From: JABDPF01 sp036351575
Lineage (GTDB): Bacteria; Pseudomonadota; Gammaproteobacteria; Xanthomonadales; SZUA-36
Direction: 5' to 3'
NCBI GenBank assembly: GCA_036351575.1
Contig: JAZBPJ010000170.1
Location: 1 to 22,839 of the forward strand
DNA: 22,839 bases
Shown: piece after piece, positions 1 through 7,627 of the stretch
Numbering within the stretch: position 1 is the stretch's first letter
Layout: every line of letters starts with the position of its first letter
The notes under the pieces: model-generated
What the model was told of the DNA's origin: nothing
What the model saw: only the letters and a program-made list of their open reading frames with translations
Databases searched by the model: none
Translations under genes and position numbers: made by a program

Positions 1-1241
1 CGCAGCATCTCCGTCTGCCGCAGCAGGTTGCCCGGGCCCGTCGAGAGCTGGCCAAAGGCCGCCTCGTAGCTCTGCTGCGCCTGGTTCAGGCGCTCGCCCA
101 CCTGCTGCAGGTTTTCCACGAAGCCGGCGAACTTGTCGTACAGCAGGCCGGCCCGGCGCGCGATTTCCTGGGCGTTGTTGTTCTGCCGGTGCACGGCCCA
201 GACCGAGCCGACGGTGCGCATGGTGGCCAGGAAATTGGTCGGCGAGAGCAGCGCCACCTTGTTGCGCAGCGCGTACTCGGCGAGCGCGGGGTCGGACTGC
301 AGCGCGCCGATCAGCGCGGCCTCGATCGGAATGAACATCAGCACGAAGTCCAGCGAGTTCAGCTCGGGGATCTCGGCGTAGCGTTTTTCCCCCAGTCCTT
401 TTATGTGCTGCTTCAGCGAGGCCAGGTGCTCGGCCAGCGCGGCTTGCCGCTCCGCATCGCCCTCGGCCGCCTGGTAGCGGGTCCAGGCCACCAGCGACAC
501 CTTGGAATCGAGCACGATCGACTTGCCCTCGGGCAGGTGCAGCACCAGGTCGGGCTGCACCCGCTGCCCGCCTTCCGTCGTCACCGAGTACTGCGTGGAG
601 TATTCCTGCCCCTTCTGCAGGCCGGAGAGTTCCAGCAGCCGTTCGAGCTGCTGCTCGCCCCAGTTGCCCTGGGCCTTGACGTTGGACGTCAGGGCCCTTG
701 AAAGGTCGCTGGCGTCCTGGTGCAGGCGCTCGTTGAGCTGCTCGAGTTCGGCGAGCTTGGCTTTGAGCACCTCGTGCTGCGCGGTTTCCGCCTTGTGCGC
801 GCTCTCCACGGTGCCGCGGAATTCTCCGAGCTTTTCACCCAGGGGCTTGAGGATGCCTTCCAGCTGCTTCGTGTTCAGCTCGGAAAGTTTTTCCGAGCGC
901 TGCTCGAAAATTTTCGCGGCCAGCCGCTCGAAATTCTCCGACAGGCGCTTTTCCGCGTCCTCGAGCCGGGCGATCTGCTCGGCGAAGTGCTGTTCGCGCG
1001 CGCCGCCCCGGGCTTCCAGCGCCGCGTTGAGTTTTTCGGCCTCGGTCCGTGCGTCGACCGCCCCGTCCCGCTCCGACTGCAGGCGCTGCAGTTCCGGGCG
1101 CCAGGTTTCCTCCGCCTTTCTCGCGCTGCGTCGCGCCGCCCACCAGGCGAGCAGGACCGCGACCAGCAGGCCGGCGAGCAGTCCAAGCAGCAGGCCGGCC
1201 TGGGGGTTGGAGACGCCCTGCCGGATCAGCCATTCATTCAT
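1..1241 (-). CDS. rmuC: RmuC-family DNA recombination protein, 3' part cut by window edge
   Basis: The start ATG is at 1241 and the frame is open to base 1, giving 413 codons of an expected 450-500. Residues 17-37 form a single N-terminal membrane segment rich in Leu/Gly/Ala. A long charged coiled coil follows to about residue 180. Then comes the conserved RmuC core, including NVKAQGNWGEQQLERLLELS, LDSKVSL and FVLMFIPIEAAL. RmuC is a membrane-anchored, nuclease-fold protein that limits inversion and recombination at short inverted repeats; its biochemistry is poorly defined. The start is supported by AAGGAG at 1248-1253 with a 6-nt spacer. The gene overlaps the end of mazG by 8 bp, so it is probably translationally coupled to it. 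The family call is firm; only the C-terminus is missing. Confidence 0.93.
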   Translation of the reverse strand, partial: MNEWLIRQGVSNPQAGLLLGLLAGLLVAVLLAWWAARRSARKAEETWRPELQRLQSERDGAVDARTEAEKLNAALEARGGAREQHFAEQIARLEDAEKRLSENFERLAAKIFEQRSEKLSELNTKQLEGILKPLGEKLGEFRGTVESAHKAETAQHEVLKAKLAELEQLNERLHQDASDLSRALTSNVKAQGNWGEQQLERLLELSGLQKGQEYSTQYSVTTEGGQRVQPDLVLHLPEGKSIVLDSKVSLVAWTRYQAAEGDAERQAALAEHLASLKQHIKGLGEKRYAEIPELNSLDFVLMFIPIEAALIGALQSDPALAEYALRNKVALLSPTNFLATMRTVGSVWAVHRQNNNAQEIARRAGLLYDKFAGFVENLQQVGERLNQAQQSYEAAFGQLSTGPGNLLRQTEML

Positions 1242-2034
1242 CGTTGTCTCCTTCGCGGAAACGCCGCTTGGCCTGCTGCCAGAGCGCTTCCATTTCATCC
1301 AGCTCCATGTCGTTCAGCGCCTCGCGGCTGCCCGCGGCGTCCTCGATGGCGCGAAAACGCCGCTCGAACTTGGCGTTGGCCCGGCGCAGGGCCTTGGCCG
1401 GGTCGATCTGCAGCTGCCGCGCGAGGTTGGCCAGCACGAACAGCAGGTCGCCCAGCTCGTCTTCCATGTCGTCCCGGCGCCCGCTGTCGATGGCTTCGCG
1501 CATTTCCCCGATCTCTTCCTCGAACTTGTCCAGCACGGGGCCGGGCGAGCCCCAGTCGAAACCGACTTTCGATGCCTTTTTCTGCAGCTTCACCGCGCGC
1601 TGCAGTTCCGCCATGCCGCGCGGCACGTCGTCGAGCAGGCTGCCGCCGTTCAGCCCGGCCGTCGCTTTTTCCTGTTCCTTGATGCGCTCCCAGAGCCCGC
1701 GCACGCCGTCGGCGCCGTCCACCGCCCCGGCTTCATCCGGCGCGAAGACGTGCGGATGCCGCCGGGTCATCTTGTCGCTGACGTGCTCGACCACGTCCGC
1801 GAAGCCGAAGGCGCCGCGCTCGCTGGCCATCTGCGCGTGAAACACCACCTGGAACAGCAGGTCGCCCAGCTCCCCTTTCAGTTCGCCCAGGTCGCCGCGA
1901 TGAATCGCGTCGGCCACCTCGTAGGCTTCCTCGATGGTGTACGGCGCGATGGTCGAAAAATCCTGCTCCAGGTCCCAGGGACAGCCGTTCTCGGGATCGC
2001 GCAGGCGGGCCATGATATCGAGCAGCCGCTGCAT
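1234..2034 (-). CDS. mazG: Nucleoside triphosphate pyrophosphohydrolase MazG
   Basis: A 266-residue protein with two MazG domains, like E. coli MazG (263 residues). MazG hydrolyses (d)NTPs to NMP and pyrophosphate, a housekeeping role in nucleotide pools and (p)ppGpp-linked survival. The N-terminal domain opens with RDPENGCPWDLEQ and carries EEAYE plus GELGDLLFQVVFHA. The C-terminal domain carries FEEEIGEMREAI and EDELGDLLFVLANLAR; these acidic EExxE and ExxD pairs bind Mg2+. It lies 53 bp after the phoQ-like gene and overlaps rmuC by 8 bp. ATG 2034 lacks a close ribosome binding site. A better GGAGAG sits about 5 nt before an in-frame ATC at 2052-2050, so the true start may be six codons further upstream. 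Confidence 0.95.
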   Translation of the reverse strand: MQRLLDIMARLRDPENGCPWDLEQDFSTIAPYTIEEAYEVADAIHRGDLGELKGELGDLLFQVVFHAQMASERGAFGFADVVEHVSDKMTRRHPHVFAPDEAGAVDGADGVRGLWERIKEQEKATAGLNGGSLLDDVPRGMAELQRAVKLQKKASKVGFDWGSPGPVLDKFEEEIGEMREAIDSGRRDDMEDELGDLLFVLANLARQLQIDPAKALRRANAKFERRFRAIEDAAGSREALNDMELDEMEALWQQAKRRFREGDNDE

Positions 2035-2087
2035 GTCGTGTTGCGCCTTGATGTCGTCTCTCCGGTTTTTTTCAGCGATTCAAACGC

Positions 2088-3434
2088 TCAGGACGGCGGC
2101 AGGCGGACTTCCACCGCCGCGCCGCCCAGCGCGCTGCTTTCGATCGTCACCTCGCCGCCGTAGGCAGCGACCAGTTCCTGCACGATGGCCAGCCCCAGGC
2201 CGTGGCCCTCGACGCGCTCGTCACCGCGCACGCCGCGCTGCAGCAGCGCATCGCGCCGGTCCGGCGGAATGCCCGGGCCGTCGTCTTCGACCCGCAGCCA
2301 GATGCCGGGCCGGGCCCGGTCCGCGCCGCTGGCCCCGCCGCTGACCCGCACGTTTCCGCCGCCATATTTAAAGGCGTTGTCGAGCAGGTTGCCGGCCAGT
2401 TCCAGCAGGTCCCGTTCTTCACCGAAGAACTGCAGGTCCGGTTCCAGCTTAATTTCGCAGCCTATCATTTTATGAGAATGCACCTTGCGCAGCGATTCAA
2501 CGATCCGCTCGAGGTGGCGCTGCACCGGAACCGGCGCGGCGAGGGTCCGGCGCGCGGAACCGCCGGCGCGTTCCAGCCGGGTCGCCACCAGGTGCTGCAT
2601 CTCGTCCAGCGCGTTCTGCATGGAATCCCCGGCCTTGCCGCCGTGCAGCGGCAGGCCGGCCTGCAGCACCGCCATCGGCGTCTTCAGGCTGTGCGCCAGC
2701 GAATCCAGCGCGTTGCGGATGCGCTGCTGGTTGGATTTCTCGGTTTCCAGCAAGCGGTTGACGTTGCGCGCCAGCGGTTCGAGTTCCGGCGGGTAGCCCG
2801 CGGGCAGCCGCTCCGCCCGCCCCGACTCGACGCGGGCCACGTCGCGCGCCACGCGGCGCAAGGGGCGCAGCACGACGAACACGGTCAGCACCTGGGCCAG
2901 CACCAGGATGACCCCGGCCAGCGCCAGCGACTGCCACAGGCCCTTGCGAAAGGCCCCGGTCTGCTGCCGGATTTCGTCGCCCCGGACCAGCACCGACACC
3001 GTGAACGGCGTGATCCCCCCGTCCTCCTGCTGCCAGCCGATGCCGTAGCGGTAAACGAAATAGGCCCCGCCCGCCCCCGGCTCCAGGAACTCCGAGATAC
3101 CGGCCGGCGCCGGCCGGGGAGCCGGCAGGTCCACGCCCAGCGACGAGGGCGAGCGCCACTCGCCGCCGGAACCGCTGACCTGCACGTACAGCCCCGAGCC
3201 GGGCTGCAGCAGGCGCGGATCGGCGAAATCCGACGCCACCTCGAAGGCGCCCGCGGCTTCGACCTCCATCGCGGCCAGCACGGTGTAAACATAGGACTGC
3301 ATGCGCAACTCCAGCGCGGAGAGCGCGCCGCGGTGGTTGGCCGAGCTCACGGCCAGGCCGACCAGGCCCAGCGCCAGCACCAGCACCGGCACGGCCGCCA
3401 GGACCGAGCGGCTACGAAGTGACAGGGAGCGCAA
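2088..3434 (-). CDS. PhoQ-like sensor histidine kinase
   Basis: A 448-residue inner-membrane kinase. TM1 is at about residues 11-31, a periplasmic sensor domain at 32-165, TM2 at about 168-188 and a HAMP linker to about 235. The dimerisation domain has the PhoQ-style H-box SLAHSLKTPMAVLQ with phospho-acceptor His248. The ATPase domain has the N-box ELAGNLLDNAFKYG (345-358), the G1 box VEDDGPGIP (382-390) and GHGLGLAIVQE (410-420). SLKTP, rather than the common ELRTP, is typical of PhoQ relatives. The sensor region lacks the dense acidic patch of enterobacterial PhoQ, so divalent-cation sensing cannot be assumed. Translation starts at TTG 3434 inside the upstream regulator gene (23-bp overlap), which implies coupled expression with that cognate partner. 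The PhoQ-type family is firm; the stimulus is unknown. Confidence 0.9.
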   Translation of the reverse strand: MRSLSLRSRSVLAAVPVLVLALGLVGLAVSSANHRGALSALELRMQSYVYTVLAAMEVEAAGAFEVASDFADPRLLQPGSGLYVQVSGSGGEWRSPSSLGVDLPAPRPAPAGISEFLEPGAGGAYFVYRYGIGWQQEDGGITPFTVSVLVRGDEIRQQTGAFRKGLWQSLALAGVILVLAQVLTVFVVLRPLRRVARDVARVESGRAERLPAGYPPELEPLARNVNRLLETEKSNQQRIRNALDSLAHSLKTPMAVLQAGLPLHGGKAGDSMQNALDEMQHLVATRLERAGGSARRTLAAPVPVQRHLERIVESLRKVHSHKMIGCEIKLEPDLQFFGEERDLLELAGNLLDNAFKYGGGNVRVSGGASGADRARPGIWLRVEDDGPGIPPDRRDALLQRGVRGDERVEGHGLGLAIVQELVAAYGGEVTIESSALGGAAVEVRLPPS

Positions 3435-4092
3435 GCCGGTAACCCCTGCCGCGCAGCGTCTCGATCGGGTTCAGCGTGCCGTCCGGGTCGAGCTTGCGGC
3501 GCAGGCGGCCGATGAATACCTCGATCACGTTGCTGTCGCGGTCGGCGTCCTCCTCGTAGATGTGCTCGGACAGCTCGGTGCGGGTGACCACGGCGTCCGG
3601 GTGCATGACGAGGTATTCCAGCACCTTGTACTCGTAGCCGGTCAGCTCGATTTCGGCAGCATCCCGCAGCAGGCGCTGGGCGCTGAGGTCCACCGTGAAC
3701 GGCCCCAGGCTGAGCTGCGGCCGGGCATGACCGCCGGCGCGGCGCAGCAAGGCGTTGATGCGGGCCATCAGTTCTTCCACCTGGAACGGCTTGGTGAGGT
3801 AGTCGTCGGCGCCGGCTTCCAGGCCTTCGACCTTGTCCTGCCAGCCGGAACGGGCCGTCAGGATCAGGATGGGAAAGTCGCGGCCGCCCTGGCGCAGCCG
3901 CCGGATCACCTCGATGCCGTTCATTCCCGGCAGGCCGAGGTCGACGATCGCGAGATCGACCGGGAACTCCTCGCCCGCGTAGAGCCCCTCGATGCCGTCG
4001 GCCGACACGTCGAGCGCGAACCCCGCTTCCCGCAGCCGGGCGCCCAGGGATTCGACCAGGCGTTCGTCGTCTTCAATCAGCAGGATACGCAT
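3412..4092 (-). CDS. PhoP-like OmpR-family response regulator
   Basis: A 226-residue regulator with an N-terminal receiver domain (1-117) and a C-terminal winged-helix domain (128-222). Receiver residues are all present: D8/D9 (EDDE), phospho-acceptor D51 in VDLGLPG, T79 and K101 in TKPF. The DNA-binding part includes LTGYEYKVLEYLV and the recognition helix DSNVIEVFIGRLRRKL, followed by the wing TLRGRGYRL. Length and D51 match PhoP. ATG 4092 (MRILLIEDDE) is chosen because the further open frame upstream is low-complexity sequence that overlaps the preceding gene. It lies 22 bp after the small secreted protein gene and overlaps the kinase gene by 23 bp. It likely responds to the neighbouring kinase and may control this cluster. 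No clear PhoP-box direct repeat was found nearby. Confidence 0.93.
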   Translation of the reverse strand: MRILLIEDDERLVESLGARLREAGFALDVSADGIEGLYAGEEFPVDLAIVDLGLPGMNGIEVIRRLRQGGRDFPILILTARSGWQDKVEGLEAGADDYLTKPFQVEELMARINALLRRAGGHARPQLSLGPFTVDLSAQRLLRDAAEIELTGYEYKVLEYLVMHPDAVVTRTELSEHIYEEDADRDSNVIEVFIGRLRRKLDPDGTLNPIETLRGRGYRLALPVTS

Positions 4093-4114
4093 GCGGGTTT
4101 CGTTCTTCGGCCCT

Positions 4115-4360
4115 TCAGTTCTTGTCCTTCTTTTCGTCTTTCGGAACGCGCACGGTTTTGACCACGCCTTCCTTGGTGAGCACCTTGACCTTGTAGTCGG
4201 AGCCCTTGTTCCTGTTCTGCTCCTTGACCGACAGCACCTTGGCGTCGTGCTGCCGGGCGGCCTGGCGGGCCGCGTCGTCCTTGTCCTTCGCCGCCTGCGC
4301 GGGCGCGGCGGCAAGCAGCAGGGCAAAGGCCAGGGTGGTGGTCAGGAGTGTCTTCATCAT
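4115..4360 (-). CDS. Small secreted PepSY-like protein linked to a two-component system
   Basis: An 81-residue protein with a clear signal peptide: a hydrophobic core in residues 3-18, then APAQA ahead of AKDKDDAA, with cleavage likely after residue 23. The mature part is strongly charged. It contains KVLSVKEQNRNKGSDYKVKVL followed by VVKTVRVPKDEKKDKN, a beta-hairpin pattern resembling one PepSY-like repeat. Small periplasmic proteins of this kind often sit beside OmpR/PhoP-type regulator-kinase pairs in proteobacteria. It is therefore a candidate modulator or target of the adjacent pair (inference). The gene starts 5 bp after the dusA stop and ends 22 bp before the regulator gene. The second Met (4357) is an alternative start. 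The family assignment is tentative; export is well supported. Confidence 0.8.
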   Translation of the reverse strand: MMKTLLTTTLAFALLLAAAPAQAAKDKDDAARQAARQHDAKVLSVKEQNRNKGSDYKVKVLTKEGVVKTVRVPKDEKKDKN

Positions 4361-4365
4361 GGCGC

Positions 4366-5376
4366 CTATTCTAGATCATCCCCATGAACCTGTGCTGAAC
4401 CGATCGTCGCCGGCTGCATGGCGGCCAGCGCGTCTTCCAGGATGCCCGCGTTGCCCGGCTCCCGGTGGGCGTGCTCCGAGAGGTAGCGCCGCCAGCGCTT
4501 CGCCCCCGGCCGGCCCTGGAACAGGCCGAGCACGTGGCGGGTGACGTGCTGGGCCGGCACCCCCTGCCCGACCTGGCGCTGCAGGTAAGCCGTCATTTCC
4601 CGCACGGCGCCGGCCCGGTCCGGGACGCCCGCGCGGCCGAACACGTCCTGCTGCAGGCGGGCCAGGATCCACGGCGACTGGTAGGCGGCGCGCCCGATCA
4701 TCACGCCATCGAATTCAGCCAGCCATTGTTGCGCTTCCTCCGCCGTGCCGATGCCGCCGTTGAGGATGATTTCGAGCTCCGGGTGCTCGCTTTTCAGCCT
4801 CGATACGCGGTCGTAATGCAGCGGCGGCACCTCGCGGTTCTGCTTTGGGCTGAGGCCGGAGAGCCAGGCCTTGCGCGCATGCACGATAAAGGTGCCGCAG
4901 CCGGACTCCGCCACCGTGCCGACGAAATCGCTGAAAAAGTCGTAGCTGTCGTGCTCGTCCACGCCGAGCCGGGTCTTGACGGTGACCGCGATGCCCACCG
5001 CGTCCCGCATGGCGGCCACGCAGTCGCGGACCAGCGCGCCTTCCCGCATCAGGCAGGCGCCGAAACGGCCTTTCTGGACGCGGTCCGAGGGGCAGCCCAC
5101 GTTCAGGTTGACCTCGTCGTAAGCAGCCGACTCCGCCATTTTTGCGCAGGCCGCCAGGTCCGCGGGTTCGCTGCCGCCCAGCTGCAGCGCCAGCGGGTGC
5201 TCTTCCGGGTTGTAGGCGAGGTGACGCGCCCGGTCGCCGTGGATCAGCGCGCCCGTGGTGACCATCTCGGTGTACAGCAGGGCGTCCGGCGCCAGCAGGC
5301 GATGGAAATAGCGGCAGTGCCGGTCGGTCCAGTCCAGCATCGGCGCGACGCAGAGTTTTCTGTCGGTCACCGTCAT
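4366..5376 (-). CDS. dusA: tRNA-dihydrouridine(20/20a) synthase DusA
   Basis: A 336-residue FMN/NADPH enzyme that reduces uridine to dihydrouridine in the tRNA D-loop. The TIM barrel opens with VAPMLDWTDRHCRYFHRLL, which is almost identical to E. coli DusA. It continues with YTEMVTTGAL, HPLALQLGGS, NLNVGCPSDRVQKGRFGACLM (containing the catalytic Cys), VKTRLGVD, FIVHARKAWLSGLSPKQNRE, LNGGI and GVMIGRAAYQSPW. The C-terminal helical part has HVLGLFQGRPGAKRWRRYLSE. The A-type is clear from these signatures. ATG 5376 is chosen; an in-frame GTG lies two codons upstream at 5382, and neither has a strong ribosome binding site. It is the first gene of the six-gene minus-strand run and is divergent from the transporter operon. 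Confidence 0.96.
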   Translation of the reverse strand: MTVTDRKLCVAPMLDWTDRHCRYFHRLLAPDALLYTEMVTTGALIHGDRARHLAYNPEEHPLALQLGGSEPADLAACAKMAESAAYDEVNLNVGCPSDRVQKGRFGACLMREGALVRDCVAAMRDAVGIAVTVKTRLGVDEHDSYDFFSDFVGTVAESGCGTFIVHARKAWLSGLSPKQNREVPPLHYDRVSRLKSEHPELEIILNGGIGTAEEAQQWLAEFDGVMIGRAAYQSPWILARLQQDVFGRAGVPDRAGAVREMTAYLQRQVGQGVPAQHVTRHVLGLFQGRPGAKRWRRYLSEHAHREPGNAGILEDALAAMQPATIGSAQVHGDDLE

Positions 5377-5567
5377 GTGCACATTTTATGTTCTCTCAGC
5401 GAACCGGGCACAGGATATTGTCCTCGAACCGCTCAAATCCGGCCTGTCACCGCGCTGCCACTTCCCGATACCGCATTTCGCCTGCTATGCTGATTCAATT
5501 GGCCACGGCCAAATAAAACCGGTTTACAACCGGAACCAACAGAACCAAGGAGAGGGAGTCTTCAACC
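5377..5567. promoter_or_regulatory. Divergent intergenic region with two tandem inverted repeats in the transporter leader
   Basis: This 191-bp gap separates dusA (minus) from the DevBCA-like operon (plus) and must carry promoters for both. On the plus strand, TGCTATGCT at 5483-5491 is a plausible extended -10 without a good -35. Just downstream are two perfect inverted repeats: TTGGCC-AC-GGCCAA (5499-5512) and CCGGTT-TAC-AACCGG (5519-5533). They could be operators or leader hairpins. The ribosome binding site is GGGAG at 5554-5558, 9 nt before the ATG. No convincing dusA promoter could be picked. The repeats are seen directly; promoter and function are inference. Confidence 0.5.
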
Positions 5568-6482
5568 ATGCTGGCCAGGGTTACCTGCCTGTTGGCACTT
5601 GTTTTCGTCCCGGCTGCCGCCGGGGCCGCACCGCCGGAATCCATCGCCGCGCTCGGCCGGCTCGAACCCGAGCACGGCATCATCCGGGTCGCTTCGCCTT
5701 CCACGCCCCAGGCCGCATACGGGGCTGTGCTGTCCGCGCTGCGCGTGGAGGAGGGCGACGACGTCGAGCAGGGGCAGCTGCTGGCCGTGGCCGATACGGC
5801 CGCGGTGATGGAAGCCATCGTCGCCGAGGCGCGCAGCGAAGTCGAAATGGCGCACCGGGAAGTCGAGTCCGCCCGCAGCCGGGCCTCCGCGGCCTGCACA
5901 CGGGCCGATGTCGCGGATCGTGAAGCGGTTCGACGGGCACAGCTCCAGGCACAGGGGCTGGCGGGCGAGGAAGAAGCCGACCGCGCCCGCGGCGAAGCCG
6001 ATGCGCTCAAGGCATCGTGCAACTCCGCCGGCACGGCGATCCGGCTGGCCGAGACCCGGATCCAGGTCACCAAGGCTCACCTGGCGCGCGTCGAGGCCGA
6101 ACTGCAGCGCTCCTACATCCGCGCCCCGATCGCGGGCCGCGTGCTGGAAATCCTGGTGCGGCCGGGCGAACTGATGGGCGAGGCCGGCGTGCTGGAACTG
6201 GCCCGCGTCGAGCACATGCACGCGATCGCGGAGGTTTACGAGAGCGACATACGCTACGTGTCGGTCGGGCAGGCGGCGACCGTGCAAAGCCCGGCGTTCG
6301 AGTCCGACCTCAGCGGTCAGGTGAAACAGATCCGGCAGAAAGTGCAGAAGCAGGACGAGATGGGCACCGACCCGGCGGCGCGCAAGGATGCCCGCATCAT
6401 CGAGGTCGTGATCGAACTCGATGATTCGCGCCCGGCCGCTCACCTGACCAACCTGCAGGTCGACGTGCTGATCCATCTATGA
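5568..6482 (+). CDS. DevB-type (HlyD family) periplasmic membrane fusion protein
   Basis: A 304-residue adaptor that should link an inner-membrane ABC transporter to the outer envelope. Residues 1-20 form a signal peptide (core LLALVFVPAAAG). IAALGRLEPEHGIIRVASP (26-44) is the DevB signature at the start of the lipoyl half-motif. A helical hairpin rich in Glu/Arg/Ala spans about 75-180. The second lipoyl half RSYIRAPIAGRVLEI starts near 181, followed by a beta-barrel (GELMGEAGVLEL, VYESDIRYVSVGQAATV). Two cysteines, C110 and C151, fall on opposite arms of the hairpin and could form a disulfide. It is the first gene of a four-gene overlapping operon and shares ATGA with the permease gene. In cyanobacteria DevBCA exports heterocyst glycolipids; the substrate here is unknown. 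Confidence 0.87.
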   Translation: MLARVTCLLALVFVPAAAGAAPPESIAALGRLEPEHGIIRVASPSTPQAAYGAVLSALRVEEGDDVEQGQLLAVADTAAVMEAIVAEARSEVEMAHREVESARSRASAACTRADVADREAVRRAQLQAQGLAGEEEADRARGEADALKASCNSAGTAIRLAETRIQVTKAHLARVEAELQRSYIRAPIAGRVLEILVRPGELMGEAGVLELARVEHMHAIAEVYESDIRYVSVGQAATVQSPAFESDLSGQVKQIRQKVQKQDEMGTDPAARKDARIIEVVIELDDSRPAAHLTNLQVDVLIHL

Positions 6483-7627
6483 GGGCTCCGCTCGGCTGGC
6501 TGCAACTCAAGCACAAGCCGCTGCGGCTGCTGGTCGCGCTGGCCGGCATCGCCTTCGCGGTACTGCTGATCATGATGCAGCTGGGATTCCGTTCCGCGCT
6601 GTTCGAGAGCGCTGTGCGCTTCCATGAACGCTTCGATTACGACATTGCGCTGTTCAGCCCGGACAGCGTGTTCATCGTGCGTCCGCAGACCTTTTCGATC
6701 CGCCGGCTGTACCAGGCGATGGGCTACGAGGCCGTCGAGGACGCCACGCCGGTCTACATCTTCCCCTCGGTCTGGAAGAACCCCTGGAACAACCAGCGGC
6801 GCAGCATCAACACCATCGGCTTCCATCCCGACGATGCACTGCTGGACCTGCCCGGCTTTGACGAGATTCGCACGCGCCTGCGCCAGCAGGACGTGGTGCT
6901 TTTCGACCGCGCGTCGCGCCCGGAATTCGGCGACGTGGCCGGCGCGATCCAGGCCGGGGAACGCGTGGTCACCGAGATCAACGACCGCGAGATGGAAGTC
7001 GCCGGCCTGTTCGAGATGGGCACCTCGTTCGGCATCGACGGCACGGTGATCACGAGCGACGACAACTGGCTGCGGCTGTTCCCGACCAAGCCGCGCAGCG
7101 AAATCCACCTGGGCCTGATCCGGCTGCGCGAGGGCGCGGACGTCGCGGCGGTGCGCGATGCGATGGAGGCCTACCTGCCTGAAGACGTGCTGGTGATGAC
7201 CAAGCAGCAGTTCGTGCAGCGCGAGAAGAACTACTGGAACGGCGCTACCCCGATCGGTTACATCTTCGCTTTCGGGGCCATCATGGGCTTCGTGGTCGGC
7301 GCGATCATCGTCTACCAGATCCTGTTCGCCGACGTTTCCGAGCACCTCAACGAGTACGCCACGCTGCGGGCCATCGGCTACAAGAACCGTTTCGTCTCGG
7401 GCATCGTGCTGCAGCAGGCCGCGATTCTCGCGGTGCTCGGCTACATACCCGGTGTTGCGGCGGCCTGGTGGCTTTACGGCAAGGCGGCCGGCGCCACCAA
7501 CCTGCCCCTGTACATCACACAGGATCGTGCGCTCACCGTGTTCACGCTGACCCTGGCGATGTGCGCGATCTCCGCCCTGCTGGCCGTGCGCAAGGTGCGC
7601 CGGCTGGACCCCGCGGAGGTGTTCTGA
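6479..7627 (+). CDS. DevC-type ABC transporter permease (MacB/FtsX fold)
   Basis: A 382-residue inner-membrane protein with the four-helix MacB-like layout. TM1 is at about 17-37, a large periplasmic domain spans about 40-255, and TM2-TM4 lie at about 260-282, 308-333 and 350-370. The opening WLQLKHKPLRLLVALAGIAFAV and the periplasmic FIVRPQTFSIRRLYQA are typical of DevC proteins. The cytoplasmic coupling segment ADVSEHLNEYATLRAIGYKN lies between TM2 and TM3. Such transporters usually act by mechanotransmission, driving periplasmic cargo through the adaptor rather than across the inner membrane. It overlaps the adaptor gene by 4 bp and shares one base with the ATPase gene (TGATG), so the three subunits are expected in fixed ratio. 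Confidence 0.9.
   Translation: MRAPLGWLQLKHKPLRLLVALAGIAFAVLLIMMQLGFRSALFESAVRFHERFDYDIALFSPDSVFIVRPQTFSIRRLYQAMGYEAVEDATPVYIFPSVWKNPWNNQRRSINTIGFHPDDALLDLPGFDEIRTRLRQQDVVLFDRASRPEFGDVAGAIQAGERVVTEINDREMEVAGLFEMGTSFGIDGTVITSDDNWLRLFPTKPRSEIHLGLIRLREGADVAAVRDAMEAYLPEDVLVMTKQQFVQREKNYWNGATPIGYIFAFGAIMGFVVGAIIVYQILFADVSEHLNEYATLRAIGYKNRFVSGIVLQQAAILAVLGYIPGVAAAWWLYGKAAGATNLPLYITQDRALTVFTLTLAMCAISALLAVRKVRRLDPAEVF

Noticed and set aside
502..2163. A 553-codon open frame on the plus strand opposite rmuC and mazG
   Set aside because: It is antisense to two clearly recognisable genes. Its product is low-complexity Ser/Arg/Ala text without any domain, as expected from GC-rich shadow frames.
2202..3422. 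A 406-codon plus-strand frame opposite the PhoQ-like kinase gene
   Set aside because: The product is rich in Gln, Arg, His and Ala without recognisable motifs, while the opposite strand encodes every kinase box in order.
4093..4326. N-terminal extension of the PhoP-like regulator
   Set aside because: The extra text (Pro/Arg/Thr-rich) overlaps the small secreted protein gene. The receiver domain begins at ATG 4092.
5521..5531. Possible PhoP box (GGTTTA with a downstream half-site)
   Set aside because: GGTTTA occurs at 5521 but the sequence 5 bp later is GGAACC, not a second half-site. The repeat here is inverted, not direct.
7468..7626. N-terminal extension of the ATPase-GAF protein
   Set aside because: It lies inside the permease gene in another frame. 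ATG 7627 has GGAGG at 7 nt and begins a normal ATPase N-terminus.
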